Below, in pieces: positions 28,433-37,459 of a stretch of DNA of 64,000 nucleotides. The DNA lies in the NCBI GenBank assembly GCA_013695355.1, contig JACDAQ010000020.1:1-64000 (forward strand), read 5' to 3'. Under the pieces are notes generated by a model. The model ran no database searches, had not been told where the DNA came from, and saw only the letters and a list, made by a program, of their open reading frames with translations. The position numbers were made by a program, and so were the translations under genes. This stretch comes from Candidatus Protochlamydia sp. Lineage in GTDB: Bacteria; Chlamydiota; Chlamydiia; Chlamydiales; Parachlamydiaceae. Positions within the stretch are counted from its first letter, which is position 1; each line of letters begins with the position of its first letter.

Positions 28433-30595
28433 ATGCAAATATTAAATTATAATAATAATGTCGAATTAAATTTTAATCAATCTAAACCATGCCAAGGTGC
28501 AGTATTTGACGAAATTAAGCAATTTACAATTGAACTTTTGAATGAAGAAAAAATAAACGATGATCCTACCCCTTTATTAGAAAAAATCAATCATTTATTA
28601 CCGGGAGAAGGCCTTGAATTAAAACAAAATTTATTTAGCCGAATCTTCAATATTTATAAAGAATATTCAATTTTTTATCCGTGCATAGCTGGTAATTTAG
28701 ATGGATTAACTTATTTTTTAAATGAAAAAAATGTTAATGCATTAGATGGTTATGGAAATACGTGTTTGATTCTTGCAGCAAAAAATGGGCATAAAAGTAT
28801 TGTCGAATTCCTTATTGCAAACGGGGCACATATTCGGCAACCGGATGATGGAAAAAATACAGCTCTGGTTTGGGCCGCGTCAAACAATCATCCTGAGATT
28901 GTTTCTCTTTTATTAAGCAGCAAAGAATATTCTGATTGGACAAAACCCGAAATAGAAATTGAAATAGAAGCATGCTTATTCTGGTGTGCAAAAGAAGGCC
29001 ATTTAAACATTTTAAAAATTTTTTTAAATAATCCTGCATTCAAAAATCTTCTTGCTCCTCAAGCTCTTTGTGGAGCACTTAAAAGTACTCATGTTGACGT
29101 AGAAATAATAAAATTTATTTTAGAAATAGGGGTAGATTTAAATGCTGCTGTTGGAGGCCTCACTCCCCTTATGCGTGCGGTAAAAATAGGTCGAAAGGAC
29201 ATTGTTGAACTTTTGCTGAAATTTCCCCAAAATGTAAGCCTGATTTGTAACGATCAATCAGCGCTTAGGCATGCTATTCATATGCGCCATCCAGAAATTG
29301 CTAAAATTCTAATTCCTTATGAAAAAAATTTAAATACGAAAAATTCTAAAGGCGCAACATGCCTTATGTTGGCTGCTAGGTATGGCTTAAAAGAAATTAT
29401 TGAAGTTCTTATTGAATTTGGCGCCGACATTAATTTTCAGAACCAACATGGTATGACAGCCATTCACTGGGCCGTGGCAGAAAATCATTCTGAGATAGTG
29501 AATTTTTTGTTTGAGAAAGGGGCAAATCTACATACAATCAATACTAATAATCATACCCTCTATCATGACCTTAAAAAACAAAGATTGTCGGGATATAAAA
29601 AAATTCTAGAATCAATAGAAAAACAAGAACCAAGAGTCCAATTAATTAACGAAGTAATCATTGCTTTAAAAAGGATTCATCATACTTGCGATATTGAGAA
29701 AAAAAGTTTTTTCGAACCAACTAATGCCTTTTTAGAAGGCAAAAAAATTGACTTGGATGGCTATAGCCACTTAGGTTGGATAGATTTCATGAGCACCCTT
29801 ACCAAAAAGATCAATACAAGTGTAAATTCACAATTATCAGCTTTGCATGAGATGCTTGAGTTTACTTTAAAGATAAATGAGCTTGACCCGCAAAAAATTC
29901 TTGATCGAATCCAAGAGGGAGAAAGTACTTTTATCCCTACAGGTTGGAGAGAACATGCTGAAACACTCGTGTGGCAAAAAGGATTACTACTGATTGTCAA
30001 TCGCAACAGACAGGGCCACGCCCCTGTTGATGTATATGAGTATGACTCTAAGAAAATAACCATTGAGCACATTAACCTTTTAATAAATCCTAATCAAATG
30101 AGAAACAATGAAACATTTAAAAAAAACATCGCAGATTTAATAAATGATATAGGAGGCATTAAAAACGATTTGACCAATGTTATTGAAAAAGCCTGCCCTT
30201 TTATTCCGCAAAACAATGGTAATTGCACTTGGGCAAGCCCAGAGGCGGCTATTTTAGGCTTCTTTCTTTCAAATAAAAAAGAAGAAATAAAAAACCTCCC
30301 TATAAAATCACTCGAAGTTCAAGAGATTGTTATCAATGCAAAACATCTTTTTATTGAGTGGGTATTTCATGCACGGATTTCTTCTATTGAACTGTATCTT
30401 GAAGCTAGTAAGGAAGCAGGCACTGAGATTGACCACCATTTTTTTAAAAAAATTTTTACTTCTATCTTAAAAAGAAGCGAGAAAAATTTACATGAATTTA
30501 AAATGGGAGAAGTTGGCAATTTTTCGGTTTATAATAAATTAATTTCCATCATTAAAGAACCTATACAACTTTGGAAAAAAGAATTGAATCTTTAA
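28433..30595 (+). CDS. ankyrin-repeat protein with unknown C-terminal domain
   Basis: 720 residues. After about 75 helical residues, some nine ankyrin repeats run to about residue 400. Clear ones are DGYGNTCLILAAKNGHKSIV, GLTPLMRAVKIGRKDIVELL, GATCLMLAARYGLKEIIEVL and GMTAIHWAVAENHSEIV. The C-terminal 300 residues form a separate domain with LVWQKGLLLIVNRNRQGHAP and NNGNCTWASPEAA (Cys598). The latter resembles the active-site cysteine block of papain-like folds, but this is only a resemblance. The gene is AT-rich, unlike kbl and tdh on either side, and interrupts that pair. Ankyrin proteins of intracellular bacteria are often secreted; no secretion signal can be read here. Confidence 0.88.
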   Translation: MQILNYNNNVELNFNQSKPCQGAVFDEIKQFTIELLNEEKINDDPTPLLEKINHLLPGEGLELKQNLFSRIFNIYKEYSIFYPCIAGNLDGLTYFLNEKNVNALDGYGNTCLILAAKNGHKSIVEFLIANGAHIRQPDDGKNTALVWAASNNHPEIVSLLLSSKEYSDWTKPEIEIEIEACLFWCAKEGHLNILKIFLNNPAFKNLLAPQALCGALKSTHVDVEIIKFILEIGVDLNAAVGGLTPLMRAVKIGRKDIVELLLKFPQNVSLICNDQSALRHAIHMRHPEIAKILIPYEKNLNTKNSKGATCLMLAARYGLKEIIEVLIEFGADINFQNQHGMTAIHWAVAENHSEIVNFLFEKGANLHTINTNNHTLYHDLKKQRLSGYKKILESIEKQEPRVQLINEVIIALKRIHHTCDIEKKSFFEPTNAFLEGKKIDLDGYSHLGWIDFMSTLTKKINTSVNSQLSALHEMLEFTLKINELDPQKILDRIQEGESTFIPTGWREHAETLVWQKGLLLIVNRNRQGHAPVDVYEYDSKKITIEHINLLINPNQMRNNETFKKNIADLINDIGGIKNDLTNVIEKACPFIPQNNGNCTWASPEAAILGFFLSNKKEEIKNLPIKSLEVQEIVINAKHLFIEWVFHARISSIELYLEASKEAGTEIDHHFFKKIFTSILKRSEKNLHEFKMGEVGNFSVYNKLISIIKEPIQLWKKELNL

Positions 30596-30628
30596 TTATT
30601 GCCATTTTATAGCTCTATCCCAAATGGG

Positions 30629-30690
30629 ACTGCGCAGAATTTGCTGCCTGCATTGTGGGCAAAGAACCGAAAGTCGTTTCATAAAAAGAA
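30629..30690 (+). pseudogene. degenerate duplicate of the kbl 3' end
   Basis: TGCGCAGAATTTGCTGCCTG (30631-30650) nearly matches kbl at 28089-28110. The following AAAGAACCGAAAGTCGTTTC and ATAAAAAG match the last bases of kbl and its downstream sequence (28252-28279). About 140 bases between these two parts have been lost. The scrap lies between the ankyrin gene and tdh. Confidence 0.75.
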
Positions 30691-30745
30691 TGGATCGTTT
30701 AAAATTCTTAAACTAATAATATTTTAAACAGACTAAAAGGAATTT

Positions 30746-31771
30746 ATGAAAGGATTAGTTAAAAAAGAATCTACTGTCGGCATTTGGATGGAAGAAGTTT
30801 CGATGCCGCAGATAAGCGATCACGAAGTCTTGATTAAAACGCATAAAACATCGATTTGCGGCACTGATGTCCATATCTACAAATGGGATGCATGGGCTCA
30901 ACGAAATGTTCCAGTCCCTTTGATTATTGGGCATGAGTTTATGGGAGAGATTGCTGCAATAGGCAAGCAAGTGCAAGGATTCAAAGAAGGCGACCGGGTC
31001 TGCGGCGAGGGACACCTCGTTTGCAATTACTGCGTTAACTGCCGCATGGGGAAAAAGCATCTTTGTATGAATGTAAAAGGGCTAGGATACCATAGTTCTG
31101 GCTGCTTCGCAGAATATTTCAAAATACCAGCTGAAAATGTTTTTCACCTTCCCCCATCTATTTCAGATAATTTGGGAGCAATATTTGATCCCTATGGCAA
31201 TGCTGTCCATACCGCCCTTGCATTTAATCTGACCGCCGAAGATGTTTTAGTTACTGGGGCCGGCCCCATCGGAATTATGGGAGCTGCGATAGCTATTCAG
31301 GCAGGTGCGCGCCATGTCGTCATCACTGATCCTAATCCATACCGTATTGAACTAGCAAAAAAGATGGGCATAAAAAATGCTATAAATATTAGCGATGTTT
31401 CGTTAGATGAAGCAATCAGGTCAATAGGTATTGAAAATGGCTTTACAGTAGGCATGGAAATGTCCGGCCATCCTGACGGCCTGAAAACCCTAACTGAAAA
31501 ACTGCGCCATGGCGGAAATATCGCCCTCCTTGGAATTCTCCCTCCTGGCACAGTCATTGATTGGGACTTAGTCATCTTTAAAATGCTGACGATTAAGGGA
31601 ATCTATGGCAGAGAGATATTTTCTACATGGTATCAAATGGTAAACTTATTGGAAAGCGGCTTAAACTTGAATCCATTGATCACCCATCAATTTTCTGTAG
31701 ATGATTTCGAAAAAGGCTTTCAGGCAATGCTATCAGGACAGGCAGGCAAAGTCATTTTGGACTGGACCTAA
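30746..31771 (+). CDS. tdh: L-threonine 3-dehydrogenase
   Basis: Oxidises threonine to 2-amino-3-ketobutyrate with NAD, feeding Kbl. 341 residues, normal length. Medium-chain zinc alcohol dehydrogenase fold: catalytic zinc site in CGTDVHIY and GHEFMGE, structural zinc cysteines in CNYCVNCRMGKKHLC, Rossmann motif TGAGPIGIMGAA. Start ATG after AAAGGAATTT. Split from kbl by the ankyrin gene, so it probably now has its own promoter in 30690-30745. Confidence 0.96.
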   Translation: MKGLVKKESTVGIWMEEVSMPQISDHEVLIKTHKTSICGTDVHIYKWDAWAQRNVPVPLIIGHEFMGEIAAIGKQVQGFKEGDRVCGEGHLVCNYCVNCRMGKKHLCMNVKGLGYHSSGCFAEYFKIPAENVFHLPPSISDNLGAIFDPYGNAVHTALAFNLTAEDVLVTGAGPIGIMGAAIAIQAGARHVVITDPNPYRIELAKKMGIKNAINISDVSLDEAIRSIGIENGFTVGMEMSGHPDGLKTLTEKLRHGGNIALLGILPPGTVIDWDLVIFKMLTIKGIYGREIFSTWYQMVNLLESGLNLNPLITHQFSVDDFEKGFQAMLSGQAGKVILDWT

Positions 31772-31787
31772 ATTATAAAGCATTAAG

Positions 31788-31893
31788 CTTGACTCGGGTT
31801 TGAAAAAGCCATCCTTGCAAGCTCAGGCCCTGCACTTCGGTGGTCTTGGGTTGTACCACTCAGCATCTCAGGCCCTCAACCCAGGTTCAAGTA
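31788..31893. repeat. imperfect terminal inverted repeat, MITE-like
   Basis: CTTGACTCGGGTTTGA at the left (from 31788) is complementary, with mismatches and one gap, to TCAACCCAGGTTCAAG at the right (31876-31891). The enclosed 70 bases are GC-rich and contain no gene. It may be a non-autonomous element or a structured RNA. Confidence 0.45.
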
Positions 31894-31951
31894 AAGTCTA
31901 TTTGAATTAGTGTGCTAAGGGGCCTTAGGGGCCTTAAATGCACGCCTTAGT

Positions 31952-32001
31952 CTAAGAACCTGTTCAATATCTCCGATCGAAGATTTTGAACAGGTTCTTA
32001 G
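31952..32001. repeat. 50-bp near-perfect palindrome resembling fused IS ends
   Basis: CTAAGAACCTGTTCAA (31952-31967) is repeated exactly in inverted orientation at 31986-32001. The inner 18 bases are also almost self-complementary around CGATCG. The arm sequence (AAGAACCTGTTCAAAATCT-like) resembles terminal inverted repeats of insertion sequences, as I recall. Two ends back to back suggest a relic of an element or a tiny MITE. Confidence 0.75.
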
Positions 32002-32331
32002 CGAGCCTGGTTATCAAGGTCATGCTTTACATTAAGCTGATAATGCTTTTTCCAAGTGCTTCGAAAGGTAGTTTAACAGTGGATACAAACCACTCCTACC
32101 GACTCTGACAACGGGATTAATGTTCGTGTTGTTAAAACTAGTTTTCTAAATCTTCATTTGATCGTATTTACCTGGGCAACGGTTCATTCAAAAACATAAG
32201 TTAAATCAAACTTGATATAAATCTATCAATTTATTTAAAATATTCTAGTATAGTTCCTATTAAAAATATTCGCATTCAATAGTCATTAATAGCGGACGAA
32301 TAACTTCCCAATTTTAGCAAAGGAAGAAAAA

Positions 32332-33594
32332 ATGCCAGAATTAATGTTTGAAAATCTAAATATAATACAATTAAAAAAAATACACGATACTATTCGTTTG
32401 GGATCTGATCACTTAAAAAAAATCATGAAATCGGGTCATTTTTGCCTTTTACTTAATTTTTCTCAATTAGATGAAATACAAAGTAAGGCTTTGGCTGCAG
32501 ATAAAACTGAAAAAATTGGCAATGTTATTTTGATGATCAATACCTTTTTGACAAGTATCTATGGAACCTGGCTGGGTCTTTCTGGTTGTATAGGCTGTAG
32601 TTTAAATTCTTTACCAGCTTTAACCCTCGTAACTAGTATGGCTTTTTTAACAGGTGGTATAATGGGCTACATTAGTTTGAAAAATACCAAAAGCCAAGCA
32701 AGTCAAGCTATGATAAAGTTAAAGCTGCTTAATTTACAGCTTAAAATGAGCCAAATGATTAACAAAAGGATAGACTGTAAAATTGAACAAAATATGAAAA
32801 CCCTTTTTCATTTAGTTGAATTTGAAAGCATTAAAGAATCCGCAAAAACAATCAGAATTACCTCTGAGACTGCGTGGATAGGCCACCTTAAACAAATTTT
32901 GAAACGGCGAATTACGCAACCTCAATATGTATCAGTTATTTCCGAAATACGAAAAATTAATAAAACAATTAATAAAATTTTTTCTAAGTTTTATCATTCA
33001 TTAAAGAAAAAAAATCCTAAGTCACTACTCGCAAACCCGTTGCAAAACATGCTATTTTTTCAGTTTCCTTTCTTAAAGGATTTGGCTAACCCAACTTTGG
33101 CCATTTCTAAAACAGAAAAGGGAAGGCCTGACCCAATCAATAAAAAAAATTTAAGAGAGATATTTTTGGGATTAGTACCTACGCTGGTTGGCGGTTTTTC
33201 TTCACTTTTTGTTTTTATAGGAGGTATTCCGGATATAGCAAAGGCTATCGGTTTAACTCAACTATCCCATTTTTTGACTCAACCAAAGATGCGAACAATT
33301 GAACTTATGTTAGCAGTTATCATTGCTATTTATTTCGGTTACTCAAATTTCCACTCAATCCAAAAAAATAAACAAAGAAATAAGCTTTTAGATGAAGTAA
33401 ATAAAAAAATTGCCATTGACGACTGTATTTCTTTGGAAAAAACAGAAAAGCTTAAGGTAATGTTAAAAATTAAAGCGCAAATCCAAAAAATTAATTTCAT
33501 CAGCGATCAGTTAAAAAAAATGGATTTGAGACTGATAATGGATAATCCACCCAAAAACAATTCTGAAACAAAGAATTCACTATCAAAGCTTTAA
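32332..33594 (+). CDS. hypothetical membrane protein with two TM hairpins
   Basis: 420 residues, not recognised. Two pairs of closely spaced hydrophobic segments: about 62-85 with 93-116, and about 277-300 with 322-340. Each pair could form a bilobed hydrophobic hairpin as in chlamydial inclusion-membrane (Inc) proteins. The parts between are basic and helical (KKNPKSLLANP, KINKTINKIFSKF). The tail is Asn/Ser/Lys-rich. A GGAAG site lies upstream of the ATG. The Inc assignment is inference from topology only. Confidence 0.7.
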   Translation: MPELMFENLNIIQLKKIHDTIRLGSDHLKKIMKSGHFCLLLNFSQLDEIQSKALAADKTEKIGNVILMINTFLTSIYGTWLGLSGCIGCSLNSLPALTLVTSMAFLTGGIMGYISLKNTKSQASQAMIKLKLLNLQLKMSQMINKRIDCKIEQNMKTLFHLVEFESIKESAKTIRITSETAWIGHLKQILKRRITQPQYVSVISEIRKINKTINKIFSKFYHSLKKKNPKSLLANPLQNMLFFQFPFLKDLANPTLAISKTEKGRPDPINKKNLREIFLGLVPTLVGGFSSLFVFIGGIPDIAKAIGLTQLSHFLTQPKMRTIELMLAVIIAIYFGYSNFHSIQKNKQRNKLLDEVNKKIAIDDCISLEKTEKLKVMLKIKAQIQKINFISDQLKKMDLRLIMDNPPKNNSETKNSLSKL

Positions 33595-33685
33595 AAGAAA
33601 GATGTGGCGCATAAAATATTTTTTTACAACCTCTCATCTGAGTTGATATGCCAAAATAGGGCTTAAAACTTGGTTTATATCAGCA

Positions 33686-34147
33686 CTATCCATATGAACC
33701 AAACAAATTTTCCATTTTTTTACGGCGATAAGTAAATATTTCTTCAATATCAGGCTTTATTTTAAGCGAATTCAGAATTTTTCCGAATGGGCCGAAAGGC
33801 AGTTTATAATAGATGGTGTCAACTATCTCTACTCCCCCTTCAATAGGATTAAAACGATGTTCGTGATGCCAAAATTTATAGGATCCAAAGCGTTGCTCGT
33901 CAATGAAGTAATGAGGCTTTTCGACATGGGTAATTTCTGTAATCCATTCGAGCGGAAAATTAAAAATTGGACGAATTGTATAGGCTATAATTTGACCAGA
34001 ATACATGCTCCTATTTTCAGCATCACCTTTAATAGTAAAGCGTAATTTCTCAGGGGTCAGAGTTTTTAAATTTTCAGGGGAAGAGAAAAATTCCCAGCTT
34101 TCATCTACGGACAAAGGAATCTTTTGCAAATATTTTAATTTATACAT
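33686..34147 (-). CDS. SRPBCC (START-like) family protein
   Basis: 153 residues. The layout fits the SRPBCC ligand-binding fold (polyketide cyclase/dehydrase-like): LQKIPLSVDESWEFFSSPENLKTLTPEKL at the start is typical of this group, followed by alternating strands (WITEITHVEKPHYFIDEQ) and a C-terminal helix (IEEIFTYRRKKMENLF). The ligand is unknown. Divergent from tspO with about 100 bases between the starts, so the two may share a control region. Both families bind small hydrophobic ligands, which may or may not be meaningful. Confidence 0.8.
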   Translation of the reverse strand: MYKLKYLQKIPLSVDESWEFFSSPENLKTLTPEKLRFTIKGDAENRSMYSGQIIAYTIRPIFNFPLEWITEITHVEKPHYFIDEQRFGSYKFWHHEHRFNPIEGGVEIVDTIYYKLPFGPFGKILNSLKIKPDIEEIFTYRRKKMENLFGSYG

Positions 34148-34248
34148 ATAAATTTCCTAAAATTGATAAATATTTCTGATATATGATGCATCCTTTGCGG
34201 CACAAGTAAAAAGCATGCAAAGAGACATCATTTTATAAAGGATCGTGA

Positions 34249-34794
34249 ATGCATTTAAAATTTGGTTCTTTCACTAGTAAATTACTCCTATGCATATTTT
34301 TTTGTTTGGGAGGAGGTTGGCTGACGGGCCTTATTACTCAATATGGTGTGAAAAAATGGTATCCCCATCTAATAAAACCTTACGGAACACCGCCTGATAT
34401 CACTTTTCCAATTGTCTGGACCATTCTTTATATAAGTATGGCTATTTCACTTGCTTTGTTATGGGATAGTAATAGAAATGCAAAATCTAAAGGGAAAGCA
34501 TTTTTATTTTTTGGAGTCCAGCTTGGTTTAAACTTTATTTGGTCCTGGCTATTTTTTTATTTACAGCGTCCAGGCCTGGCATTACTTGACATTATTTGTT
34601 TATGGACTACTCTTTTGCTTACCATTATTTATTTATGGGAACAGACTCGTTTAGGCAGTCTTTTACTTTTTCCTTATTTATTATGGGTAACTTATGCTGC
34701 CTACTTGAATTTATTTATTGGCTTTATAATTGAATGCTTTCCAAAATGCAAAAAACTTCTGCAAACTACATTGCAGAAGTTATTTGTACCTTAA
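34249..34794 (+). CDS. tspO: TspO/MBR family membrane protein
   Basis: 181 residues with five predicted TM helices, as in the TspO (translocator protein, benzodiazepine receptor) family. These bind porphyrins and cholesterol-like ligands. Typical segments: WYPHLIKPYGTPPDITFPIVWTILY (shortened in most members to PPxxxFxxVWxxLY), GVQLGLNFIWSWLFF and LLWVTYAAYLN. The C-terminus has an extra basic tail encoded over a strong hairpin that looks like the leuS terminator. The 3' end overlaps the leuS stop by four bases (convergent). Confidence 0.92.
   Translation: MHLKFGSFTSKLLLCIFFCLGGGWLTGLITQYGVKKWYPHLIKPYGTPPDITFPIVWTILYISMAISLALLWDSNRNAKSKGKAFLFFGVQLGLNFIWSWLFFYLQRPGLALLDIICLWTTLLLTIIYLWEQTRLGSLLLFPYLLWVTYAAYLNLFIGFIIECFPKCKKLLQTTLQKLFVP
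34754..34781 (-). terminator. leuS terminator lying inside the tspO coding end
   Basis: An 11-bp perfect stem (34754-34764 with 34771-34781) with a six-base loop. On the minus strand it begins nine bases after the leuS stop codon and is followed by a T run (GTTTTTTGCATTTT). On the plus strand it encodes the last residues of TspO and is not followed by T's. Confidence 0.8.
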
Positions 34795-37325
34795 CTTAAT
34801 ACAATATTCAATATTTTATTCGGCACAAAAATTACCTTATGAACCTCTTTACCTTCTATAAATTGAGAAATGTGAGGATGTCGCTTAGCGGAATCTAAAA
34901 TGAATGCTTCAGTCTGATTTTTAGGAAAGTCGAAGCGCCCCCTTAATTTTCCATTGATCTGCACAACATAAGTAATAATATCATCCTGCAAATACTTTTC
35001 TTCAACCACAGGCAAAGGAGTATATGAAAGCGATTCTTCGCATTCAAGCTGCTCCCAGGCCTCTTCAGCTAAATGTGGCGCGAAAGGTGCTAAGGCCTGA
35101 ACCGCCATTTTAACCACAGCACGAGGGTAGAAGGGAAGCTTTGTGAAATCATTCATGAATTCCATCATTTTCGCAATAGCGGTATTAAATTGCAGCGCTT
35201 CAACGTCTTTAGTGACTCCATAAACAAGGCGATGCCCTAGTTTTAAAGCTTCTTCAGAAATTTCATTGCTCACTTTTTCAGAAAACGCCATCTCGTAAAA
35301 TCGATTCAAAAAACGCCTGCAGCCCGAAACCGCATCCGTATTCCAAATTTTTTCCTTGTCTAAAGGACCCATGAACATCTCGTACAGGCGTAAAGAGTCG
35401 GCCCCATATTCTTTGATAATATCATCCGGTGAAACGCCATTCAGCTTTGATTTTGACATTTTATCTACTTGACTGACCAGTTCTTCACCATTGCGCCGAT
35501 CATAAAACTTTCCTTCTTTTTCATGGACATGCTCTGGTTCAACGTAAGTGCACGTCTTGGGATTTTGATAAGAACGCGCCACGATCAATCCCTGATTGCG
35601 CAAAGTCTGAAAGGGCTCTAAAGTATGCACATACCCGCAGTCAAATAAGACCTTATGCCAGAAGCGTGCATACAAAAGATGAAGGACAGCATGCTCAACA
35701 CCTCCGATATATAAATCGACTGGGAGCCAATATTTTTCTACATCCGGATTCCAAGCCTCTTTATCATTTAAAGGATCGCAAAAACGCAAATAATACCAAC
35801 ACGAACCTGCCCATTGAGGCATAATATTCGTTTCACGCATGGCCTTTTTATTCGTTTTTGGATCGGTAATCTCTACCCATTCTTTCACTTGGGCTAACGG
35901 CCCCAATCCATCTCCTGTCGGTTTATAGTTGGAAACTTCCGGCGGACATAAAGGGAGCTCATCTTCGTCCAAAAGGCGGATGGTGCCATCTTTAAATTTT
36001 AATAATGGGAAGGGTTCGCCCCAATACCGCTGGCGGGAAAACAACCAGTCGCGCAACTTGTAAGTTGTGGCAGCCTTTCCTTTTTTATTTGCCTCTAGCC
36101 AATCAATGATTCGTTTTTTAGCCAGTTCAACTTTTAAGCCGTCTATTGTTAAATCGCCATGAGTGCTATTGATGCTAATCCCCTCGCCAGGCCAACATTT
36201 TTTGCCGGCAAGGACTTTATGACGCAGTTCCTCATCCACCGGATCGCACACAGGAATGATTGGTAATTTAAATTCATGGGCAAATTCAAAATCCCGCTCA
36301 TCATGAGCTGGAACGGCCATAATGGAGCCTGTACCTACATTCATTAATACATAATCTGAAATCCAAATGGGGACTGGATGCTGATTCACAGGGTTAACAG
36401 CATAAGCCCCGGTAAAAATTCCTGTTTTGTTTTTGTTAAGATCTGTCCGGTCTAAATCGCTCTTACCAGCTATCTTAGCCTGATATTCCTTGACCGCCCA
36501 CCGATGTTCAGGAGTAGCAATCTTGGAAATCAAGGGATGTTCAGGCGCCAGCACCAGGTAAGTCGCCCCAAATAATGTATCGGGACGTGTAGAAAAAACC
36601 TGGATCGATTCTTTGGTTGCCGTTTCAAGGAACTGGATATAGGCCCCTTCGCTTTTCCCAATCCAATTAATTTGCAATTTTTTTAAGTTGTCCGGCCAAT
36701 CCAGCAAATCGAGATCTTGAAGCAGGCGGTCGGCATAAGCCGTAATCTTTAAAATCCATTGTTTCAAGGGGCGCCTTTCGACTGGATATCCCCCGTCTTT
36801 AGCCTTTCCATTTTCAACTTCTTCATTAGCTAATACAGTTCCTAAGGCAGGACAAAAATTGACCAGCATTTCCGCTTCGTAAGCCAGCCCCTTTTCATAT
36901 AGCTTCGTAAAAATCCATTGTGTCCATTTATAATAGGATGGATCGCTTGTTGCTATTTCCCTGTCCCAATCATAGCTAAAGCCTAAAGAGCGGAGCTGAC
37001 GTCTGTAAGTGTCAATATTTAATTGCGTCGATTGGGCCGGATGGGTCCCTGTTCGGATAGCATACTGCTCGGCCGGCAGGCCGAAGCTGTCCCATCCCAT
37101 TGGATGGAGCACATTGTATCCTTTAGCGCGCATAAAACGGGCCACAATATCTGTCGCTGTATATCCTTCAACATGACCTACATGCAGACCTGAACCTGAG
37201 GGATAGGGAAACATATCCAAAACGTAGTATTTAGGCTTAGGTACACAGTTTTCTGTTTTGAACGTCTTATTTTCCAACCAGAATTTTTGCCATTTCGCTT
37301 CAATTTGTTGATGATCGTATTTCAT
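34791..37325 (-). CDS. leuS: leucyl-tRNA synthetase
   Basis: 844 residues, class I synthetase charging tRNA-Leu. ATP-binding motif HVGH (residues 48-51) in SGSGLHVGHVEGYT, editing domain insert, and KMSKS in VDKMSKSKLNGVSP. The C-terminal anticodon-binding and terminal domains are complete. In C. trachomatis leuS is next to the Kdo transferase gene as I recall, whereas here they are 33 kb apart. Divergent from rnr with 134 bases between starts. Confidence 0.98.
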   Translation of the reverse strand: MKYDHQQIEAKWQKFWLENKTFKTENCVPKPKYYVLDMFPYPSGSGLHVGHVEGYTATDIVARFMRAKGYNVLHPMGWDSFGLPAEQYAIRTGTHPAQSTQLNIDTYRRQLRSLGFSYDWDREIATSDPSYYKWTQWIFTKLYEKGLAYEAEMLVNFCPALGTVLANEEVENGKAKDGGYPVERRPLKQWILKITAYADRLLQDLDLLDWPDNLKKLQINWIGKSEGAYIQFLETATKESIQVFSTRPDTLFGATYLVLAPEHPLISKIATPEHRWAVKEYQAKIAGKSDLDRTDLNKNKTGIFTGAYAVNPVNQHPVPIWISDYVLMNVGTGSIMAVPAHDERDFEFAHEFKLPIIPVCDPVDEELRHKVLAGKKCWPGEGISINSTHGDLTIDGLKVELAKKRIIDWLEANKKGKAATTYKLRDWLFSRQRYWGEPFPLLKFKDGTIRLLDEDELPLCPPEVSNYKPTGDGLGPLAQVKEWVEITDPKTNKKAMRETNIMPQWAGSCWYYLRFCDPLNDKEAWNPDVEKYWLPVDLYIGGVEHAVLHLLYARFWHKVLFDCGYVHTLEPFQTLRNQGLIVARSYQNPKTCTYVEPEHVHEKEGKFYDRRNGEELVSQVDKMSKSKLNGVSPDDIIKEYGADSLRLYEMFMGPLDKEKIWNTDAVSGCRRFLNRFYEMAFSEKVSNEISEEALKLGHRLVYGVTKDVEALQFNTAIAKMMEFMNDFTKLPFYPRAVVKMAVQALAPFAPHLAEEAWEQLECEESLSYTPLPVVEEKYLQDDIITYVVQINGKLRGRFDFPKNQTEAFILDSAKRHPHISQFIEGKEVHKVIFVPNKILNIVLS

Positions 37326-37459
37326 TTATTTTCCATTGATTATGCCATTTTATCTTTGCCCTAATTGAATTCAAAATTGGACTGGCGAAGATTCATGAGC
37401 TCTGTTAGAGTTGAGTTCAAAGCTTTATTACAACTTTTAAGGATATTCTGTTACATTTT

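Larger units (their letters stand above)
31772..32331. other. repeat-rich spacer without genes
   Basis: 560 bases, GC-richer in the first half than nearby accessory DNA. It holds two inverted repeats (31788-31893 and 31952-32001), short direct repeats (AGGGGCCTT twice at 31917-31935, TCAGGCCCT at 31823 and 31868) and no open frame of note. It looks like mobile-element debris. Confidence 0.6.

Noticed and set aside
32095-32130. Short similarity (GACAA..GGGATTAATGT.CGT) to the lolC/E-like gene at about 20835
   Set aside because: The match is about 25 bases with mismatches and does not extend; it may be chance.
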